The position numbers were made by a program, and so were the translations under genes. Below, one piece after another: positions 7,078-10,546 of a stretch of 10,546 nt of DNA; within the stretch, counting starts at the first letter, position 1, and each line of letters begins with the position of its first letter. This stretch comes from Schleiferiaceae bacterium. Lineage in GTDB: Bacteria; Bacteroidota; Bacteroidia; Flavobacteriales; Schleiferiaceae. A model generated the notes under the pieces. That model was not told where the DNA came from. It did not search any database and was given only the letters and a program-made list of their open reading frames with translations. The stretch lies in contig JAOARK010000090.1 of the NCBI GenBank assembly GCA_025210575.1, positions 1 through 10,546 of the forward strand, written 5' to 3'.

Positions 7078-7476
7078 TTAGTTTAGCCTTGGTGTAGCAA
7101 AAAATTGAAGAGTAGGAATTTTTACTTTGAATGGAGTTTGATCATTCGTTCTAACCATATGGTAGATTCCCTTCATGGCTCCGATACTAGCTCTTAAATG
7201 ACAACCGCTTTGATAATGATGAACTTCCCCTGGTTTGAGTATCGGTTGTTTACCGATAACACCAGCGCCCTCTACTTCACTAGGACCATCTCCCGTATCA
7301 AAAATAAACCAATGTCTTCCTAAGAGTTGAACCTCTTCGTTACTTAGGTTTTCTATAGTTACATGATAAGAGAATAGATACAACGAACCGTTTCTGCGAA
7401 AATAACGGCCGCTATACTCTGTGTCTACAGAAACTCGAATTCCAGATGTAACTTCTGTTACCACGTTAGATATCAA
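7078..7476 (-). CDS. apaG: ApaG domain protein (DUF525), non-ATG start
   Basis: ApaG is a small single-domain protein with an immunoglobulin-like beta sandwich. It is linked genetically to Co2+/Mg2+ resistance in enterobacteria, but its biochemical role is not settled. The product of up to 132 residues has the family stretches LLGRHWFIFDTGDG (51-64), EVEGAGVIGKQPILKPGE (67-84, containing the GxGxxG motif at 70-75), HYQSGCHL (87-94), GAMKGIYHM (99-107) and the C-terminal IPTLQFFA. No in-frame ATG is available near the start. A TTG at 7476-7474 overlaps the DUF3667 stop as TTGA. A GTG at 7464-7462 would give MVTEVTSGIR, which lines up better with the N-termini of flavobacterial ApaG as I remember them. 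Either way it is coupled to the upstream gene. Confidence 0.93.
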   Translation of the reverse strand: MISNVVTEVTSGIRVSVDTEYSGRYFRRNGSLYLFSYHVTIENLSNEEVQLLGRHWFIFDTGDGPSEVEGAGVIGKQPILKPGEVHHYQSGCHLRASIGAMKGIYHMVRTNDQTPFKVKIPTLQFFATPRLN

Positions 7477-8414
7477 TAAAGTAGAAAGGTTACGATACCT
7501 GATAAAAATATAAAAATTAAGAGAACAAATACAAATCCTATGTTAACCATTATGAATTTGAATATAGTGAGCCACCAGCGCTCTTGATAAAACCTTCTTA
7601 AGGCCAATAAAAAATGAATAGAAAATAGAAGAATCAGCAATAGTGTTATCAGGAATGAATCAACCATATAGCCCAAAAGATTATTGACGATAAGGATAAT
7701 GAAGAAGACTGTTTGCTGATGCACGGCAAAGACAAAATGATCTATGTAGAAATATTTCGGGAGATTGAGGTAGAAGAATTTTAAGAGCATCGCCAAAAAT
7801 GGAATGAACAATAAGGCGAGAATTAAAAACTTAGAAAGTATATATTTTATAAAATCATCAGATCCGTTCTTTTTAAATTTTAGAAACTGATGATAGAATA
7901 TTCGATTGATCATTGTGGGTTCAAGCCCTAATTCTTTTAGGCCATCATCCACAGAAAGCGTATCGTTGGTTTGAATGAAGTTGGCTATCCTATCAAGATC
8001 ACCACCGCCAAGGTCGAGGTTGGGCGCAACATCAACATCACTTGAGTCAGTTTGAACTTTAACTCCTTTGGTACCCATAGATGTTTGAAAATTGTAGCCA
8101 TTGGAAATAGAATTCAAAAACAAAAAGATAATTGTTACCACAATAAATAGTCGAATAGGCAACATGTATTGTTGTTTTCGTCCTGCGGCAAATTCTAAAC
8201 TTAGTTTTCCAGGTTTAAATAGAAGTGGACCAACACTTCTATAAAACTTAGAGTCAAATGCAAACAGATTAGAAACAAGCTCAAAAAAGAGATCGAAAAT
8301 GGTGGGCTTACGCTGATTATTTACCTGACCACAGTTAGGACAAAAATTCTCATCATGAAGATCTGTCCCACAATTCAGGCAATTTTCACCTTTCTCAACC
8401 TTGCGTCTATACAT
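7473..8414 (-). CDS. DUF3667-type zinc-ribbon membrane protein
   Basis: The function is unknown. The 313-residue product begins with a zinc ribbon, C12-x2-C15 and C25-x2-C28 (CLNCG...FCPNCGQ). An amphipathic stretch follows, containing FKPGKLSLEFAAGRKQQYMLPIRLF (split here at about 66-90), which is the hallmark of DUF3667. There are about five hydrophobic segments, near 84-103, 194-216, 226-250, 253-272 and 284-312. Between the first two lies a polar, acidic region (about 104-190) that could be periplasmic. The ATG (8414-8412) immediately follows the plug stop codon (8417-8415) with no spacer. The stop overlaps the possible apaG TTG start. This packing indicates one transcript with plug and apaG, although a shared function is not evident. 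The family assignment rests on the N-terminal pattern and membrane layout. Confidence 0.88.
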   Translation of the reverse strand: MYRRKVEKGENCLNCGTDLHDENFCPNCGQVNNQRKPTIFDLFFELVSNLFAFDSKFYRSVGPLLFKPGKLSLEFAAGRKQQYMLPIRLFIVVTIIFLFLNSISNGYNFQTSMGTKGVKVQTDSSDVDVAPNLDLGGGDLDRIANFIQTNDTLSVDDGLKELGLEPTMINRIFYHQFLKFKKNGSDDFIKYILSKFLILALLFIPFLAMLLKFFYLNLPKYFYIDHFVFAVHQQTVFFIILIVNNLLGYMVDSFLITLLLILLFSIHFLLALRRFYQERWWLTIFKFIMVNIGFVFVLLIFIFLSGIVTFLLY

Positions 8415-9692
8415 TTATAGTCTAAAGTTTACTTGCAGCATTCCCACAACTCTATCATATCTCAATCCAATTTCTCTGTGATATACAAGAATTAGATATT
8501 CATTGTCCGTTTCCCAAAAGGATCCTTCTATAATAGACTCATCAATTCTGTTTTCTGGTGTTAACACAATGTATTGATAGTTATAGTAACCCTGTTTTAA
8601 AAGTATCTTTTTTCGATACGCTTTTTTCACAGGGTCATATTCCATTTTTGTTTCTGGAGTAGGTCTCCAATCACAAAACGCCCCATTTACGTAAACATCT
8701 CCTTCGGTGATAGGAGTAGGGGCATCTAAATAGAAATCAACCCAAATGTAATCCGCTTCAGTGGTGGGGTCACGATCTAATTTTCGAATAAGAAATCGGC
8801 CATTAATGTCATCCAAATAACTATACTTCCCAATTCCACGTTGGTAGTCAGTTGATAGATATACCTCATAGTTTGTATCTAAAACTACTTTTTGAATTTC
8901 AAGAGTTTTAGCACGCATATCTTTAGAGTCGAACATTCTAAACTCATTGCCTCCACTAAAGGCGTTTTCATAGTCGTAGTTATAGTCTAACTGGTAATTA
9001 GAAGCGAATCGAGGTTTTAAGTTGTAAATGCCCTTGTTCCAATTGTAATTTTGAAGAATGGAAACGTAAAGATCATTGTAAGGGTCTGGAATTTCATATC
9101 CAGGGTGGTTGATGGTAAAATCAACTTCCTGATGAGTAAAGCGATAATCTAAATAGTTAGCTCTATCAATAGACGCCTGTACATTTACAATTTCTTCATA
9201 TATCACAAAACGCTTGGTTAAAATAGGGTTAGAAATATCATCCTCGTATACCAATAAAACATAGTTGCCAGAAAGTTTCATTTGCATGTTGATATTGGGG
9301 ATCGTCACCGTGTAGTGCGTAAATGGAACGTAAGCATTTATAGAATACTCAAAATCTTCAATGAGGTATTCTTGAAACCCATCAACAAATTGCGATTTCA
9401 ATAAGTCTGAAGTCGTCCAATCTGAATTACAGTGGATAAGTGTATAATTGAGATATCTGTAATCGTCATATAACAGATCAAAGTCCAGTCTCAGCTTTTC
9501 ATTGCTGTTGAGCTTGATCATTGGTGGTGCATACTGATTATGAGTAGGTTTTAAGGTTACCGTCTTAACGTTATTGGCATATACTCTGTCCTCTAGCGAT
9601 GTGCCCTGAACTTCTCCTGCATAATCTATGCTTTGAGCAAAATAGCTTGAGGATATTAGAAGAGATAAAATGCCTGTTATTAATTGCTTCAT
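8415..9692 (-). CDS. Type IX secretion system Plug protein (DUF5103)
   Basis: Plug closes the periplasmic side of the SprA (Sov) outer-membrane translocon when no substrate is engaged, so this gene implies a T9SS, which exports gliding adhesins and enzymes in Bacteroidota. I place the start at the ATG 9692-9690 (425 residues). It begins MKQLITGILSLLISSSYFAQ, a Sec signal peptide ending near AQ. The frame is also open to an ATG at 9746, but the extra 18 residues are polar and would bury the signal peptide. Numbered from 9692, YTLIHCNSDWTTSDLLKSQF at 83-102 and the following DGFQEYLIEDFEYS are the family signature. A C-terminal beta domain has DVYVNGAFCDWRP (332-344) and FWETDNEYLILVYHRE (392-407), and the protein ends in beta-rich VGMLQVNFRL. 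It is first in the cluster with DUF3667, apaG and Sua5. No other T9SS gene is in the window. Confidence 0.92.
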   Translation of the reverse strand: MKQLITGILSLLISSSYFAQSIDYAGEVQGTSLEDRVYANNVKTVTLKPTHNQYAPPMIKLNSNEKLRLDFDLLYDDYRYLNYTLIHCNSDWTTSDLLKSQFVDGFQEYLIEDFEYSINAYVPFTHYTVTIPNINMQMKLSGNYVLLVYEDDISNPILTKRFVIYEEIVNVQASIDRANYLDYRFTHQEVDFTINHPGYEIPDPYNDLYVSILQNYNWNKGIYNLKPRFASNYQLDYNYDYENAFSGGNEFRMFDSKDMRAKTLEIQKVVLDTNYEVYLSTDYQRGIGKYSYLDDINGRFLIRKLDRDPTTEADYIWVDFYLDAPTPITEGDVYVNGAFCDWRPTPETKMEYDPVKKAYRKKILLKQGYYNYQYIVLTPENRIDESIIEGSFWETDNEYLILVYHREIGLRYDRVVGMLQVNFRL

Positions 9693-9770
9693 AGAGCGAT
9701 TGTAATTTCTTGAGTGTAAAGTATCAAATACCTGAATGTAGTCCATTATTGATACCTAAAATGTATGTGT

Positions 9771-9798
9771 CAAAATAGATATGTAAATAAATGGCAAA
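9771..9798 (-). promoter_or_regulatory. Candidate promoter of the plug-DUF3667-apaG cluster
   Basis: On the minus strand TTTG (9798-9795) is followed 17 bases later by TATTTTG (9777-9771), which is one base shorter than the TAnnTTTG consensus. If used, the transcript would start near 9765 and reach the signal-peptide ATG at 9692 after about 70 bases. The match is imperfect. It is the best candidate I see in the 199-base region between the plug and nqrA starts. Confidence 0.3.
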
Positions 9799-9849
9799 TT
9801 ATTGTAAAGTTTCGTTAAAAAATTAGTGAGGTTGAATAGACAAAAAAGT

Positions 9850-9857
9850 TAATTTTG
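9850..9857 (+). promoter_or_regulatory. Candidate nqrA promoter, -7 element
   Basis: TAATTTTG is an exact TAnnTTTG match, 34 bases before the nqrA ATG at 9892. A TTG at 9832-9834 could serve as a -33 element, though the 15-base spacing is short. The element appears intact even though the downstream frame is interrupted. Confidence 0.5.
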
Positions 9858-9891
9858 CGCGCAATTTGTGTACGAAATAATTGACCCAAAA

Positions 9892-10251
9892 ATGTCAAAA
9901 ACCATTTCTATCCGTAAAGGATACGACATCAAAATGAAGGGGATTGCTGCCGAATCTGTGGCAGAATTAGAGACCCCAAGCGTTTTTGCCGTAAAACCCA
10001 CAGATTTCAAAGATTTAACTCCTAAACTGGCTTTAAAAGCTGGTGCCGAAGTAAAAGCAGGTGAGCCTTTATTTTTCGATAAAGACAGACCTTCTATTCA
10101 GTACACTTCTCCTGTAAGTGGTGAGGTTTCTGAAGTACGCAGAGGTGCAAAGAGAAAGATTCTTGAAGTTGTGGTTTTAGCTGATAAAGAAATCAAATAC
10201 AAAGATTTTGGAAAGGCTAACCCGGCAAGTATGGACGCCAATCAGATTTAA
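9892..10251 (+). CDS. nqrA: N-terminal NqrA fragment encoded before the internal stop (119 aa)
   Basis: This is the piece actually translated if the TAA at 10249-10251 is real: 119 residues, roughly a quarter of a full-length NqrA (about 450 residues). It contains the lysine-rich N-terminus, the barrel-sandwich-like stretch ending in SPVSGEVSEVRRGAKRKILEVVVL and then KDFGKANPASM. It lacks everything from the conserved GCW and QRPY region onward and is very unlikely to assemble into Na+-NQR. A gene caller may extend it to GTG 9868, adding eight residues (MYEIIDPK). I prefer ATG 9892, because homologues begin MSK and the leader then sits properly behind the -7 motif. Confidence 0.7.
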   Translation: MSKTISIRKGYDIKMKGIAAESVAELETPSVFAVKPTDFKDLTPKLALKAGAEVKAGEPLFFDKDRPSIQYTSPVSGEVSEVRRGAKRKILEVVVLADKEIKYKDFGKANPASMDANQI

Positions 10252-10546
10252 GAAAGAATATTAGAAGCGGGCTGTTGGCGATTTATTTCGCAACGTCCTT
10301 ACGGTTGTGTGGCTAACCCAGCCGTAGCGCCAATGGCGGTGTTCGTTTCTGGATTCAATTCTGTGCCATTAGCAGCAAATATCAGTTTTGCACTAAACGG
10401 TAAAGAAGCTGATTTCGCGACAGGATTAGAGGCTGTTTCTAAAATGGCAGGAACCAAGGTACACTTGGGGTTATCTGCAACTCAGTCTTCAAACAAGGCA
10501 ATGGAAGATGCTGACGCTGAGAAAACAACATACAAAGGAGCACATC
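9892..10546 (+). pseudogene. nqrA: Na+-translocating NADH:quinone reductase subunit A, interrupted by an in-frame TAA; runs off the right edge
   Basis: NqrA is a peripheral, cytoplasmic-side subunit of Na+-NQR, the respiratory sodium pump; it is linked to quinone binding. The N-terminal part has MSKTISIRKGYDIKMKGIA, FAVKPTDFKDLTPKL and TSPVSGEVSEVRRGAKRKIL, all typical NqrA. Codon 120 (10249-10251) is TAA. In the same frame the next 98 codons continue as NqrA: ERILEAGCW, FISQRPYGCVANP, AVFVSGFNSVPLAA, VHLGLSA and TTYKGAH at the window edge. Codon phase does not change, so this is a point nonsense change and not a frameshift. Alignment from memory with flavobacterial NqrA puts lysine at this position (AAA or AAG in place of TAA). 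The frame can be extended upstream to a GTG at 9868, but the ATG at 9892 matches the family N-terminus. The gene is either a fresh pseudogene or a sequence error. Later genes nqrB-F, if present, are outside. Confidence 0.85.

Noticed and set aside
9693..9746. Longer N-terminus for the Plug protein starting at 9746
   Set aside because: The extra 18 residues are polar and precede a standard signal peptide that begins with its own Met at 9692. A secreted protein would not normally start that far upstream.
9868..9891. GTG start of nqrA at 9868
   Set aside because: It adds eight residues absent from homologues and starts almost on top of the likely transcription start. The ATG at 9892 fits the family N-terminus.
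10249..10251. Recoding of the nqrA stop as selenocysteine or pyrrolysine
   Set aside because: Those use TGA and TAG. This codon is TAA, homologues have an ordinary residue there, and no recoding structure is evident.
1..10546. Mobile element, prophage, CRISPR array, toxin-antitoxin or defence system
   Set aside because: I looked for transposase or integrase motifs, regularly spaced repeats, tRNA-like sequence and paired small genes with toxin motifs, and found none. Every large open frame belongs to a housekeeping or envelope family.

Overview
This window comes from the chromosome of a member of the Bacteroidota, most likely a marine member of the Flavobacteriales. Four things point there. 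DNA is AT-rich and there are almost no Shine-Dalgarno sites. Several starts are preceded by the Bacteroidota -7 promoter motif TAnnTTTG. One gene encodes the type IX secretion 'Plug' protein (DUF5103), a family restricted to this phylum. Finally, a DUF3667 membrane protein, a RecQ with the phylum-type C-terminal tail and Na+-NQR (common in marine bacteria) occur together. I see no phage, transposon, CRISPR, tRNA or rRNA. This is ordinary housekeeping chromosome, and I found no new defence or mobile system.

Layout. 1-1055 (-) is the N-terminal third of uvrA, running off the left edge. A divergent intergenic region (1056-1355) carries promoters for uvrA and for an ECF sigma factor (1356-1943, +). 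The sigma gene is followed by an RNA hairpin and a 50-residue small protein (2014-2166, +), which ends at a strong bidirectional terminator (about 2165-2196). That terminator also closes recQ (2195-4387, -). Divergent from recQ is a tight tatC-lptB pair (4534-6098, +) sharing a four-base ATGA overlap. Convergent with lptB, and overlapping it by 14 bases, is a four-gene minus-strand cluster transcribed leftward: the plug gene (9692-8415), a DUF3667 gene (8414-7473), apaG (7476-7078, non-ATG start) and a Sua5-type threonylcarbamoyl-AMP synthase gene (7050-6085). Divergent from plug at the right edge is nqrA (9892 to the window end, +).

How the genes relate. tatC (folded-protein export across the inner membrane), lptB (LPS export ATPase) and plug (outer-membrane T9SS translocon) all serve the cell envelope. 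uvrA and recQ serve DNA repair, and sua5 serves tRNA t6A modification.

The most striking observation is in nqrA. Its frame is interrupted by an in-frame TAA at 10249-10251, and clear NqrA sequence resumes in the same frame immediately afterwards and runs to the window end. This is either a recent nonsense mutation in a core respiratory subunit or a single-base sequence error. Lesser points are: (i) the absence of the first CxxC of the UvrA zinc module; (ii) an RNA fold that would sequester the start codon of the small gene behind the sigma factor; (iii) repeated GTAACAC-type elements around the sigma promoter; (iv) direct tatC-lptB overlap with no kpsF gene between recQ and tatC; (v) a TTG or GTG start for apaG.
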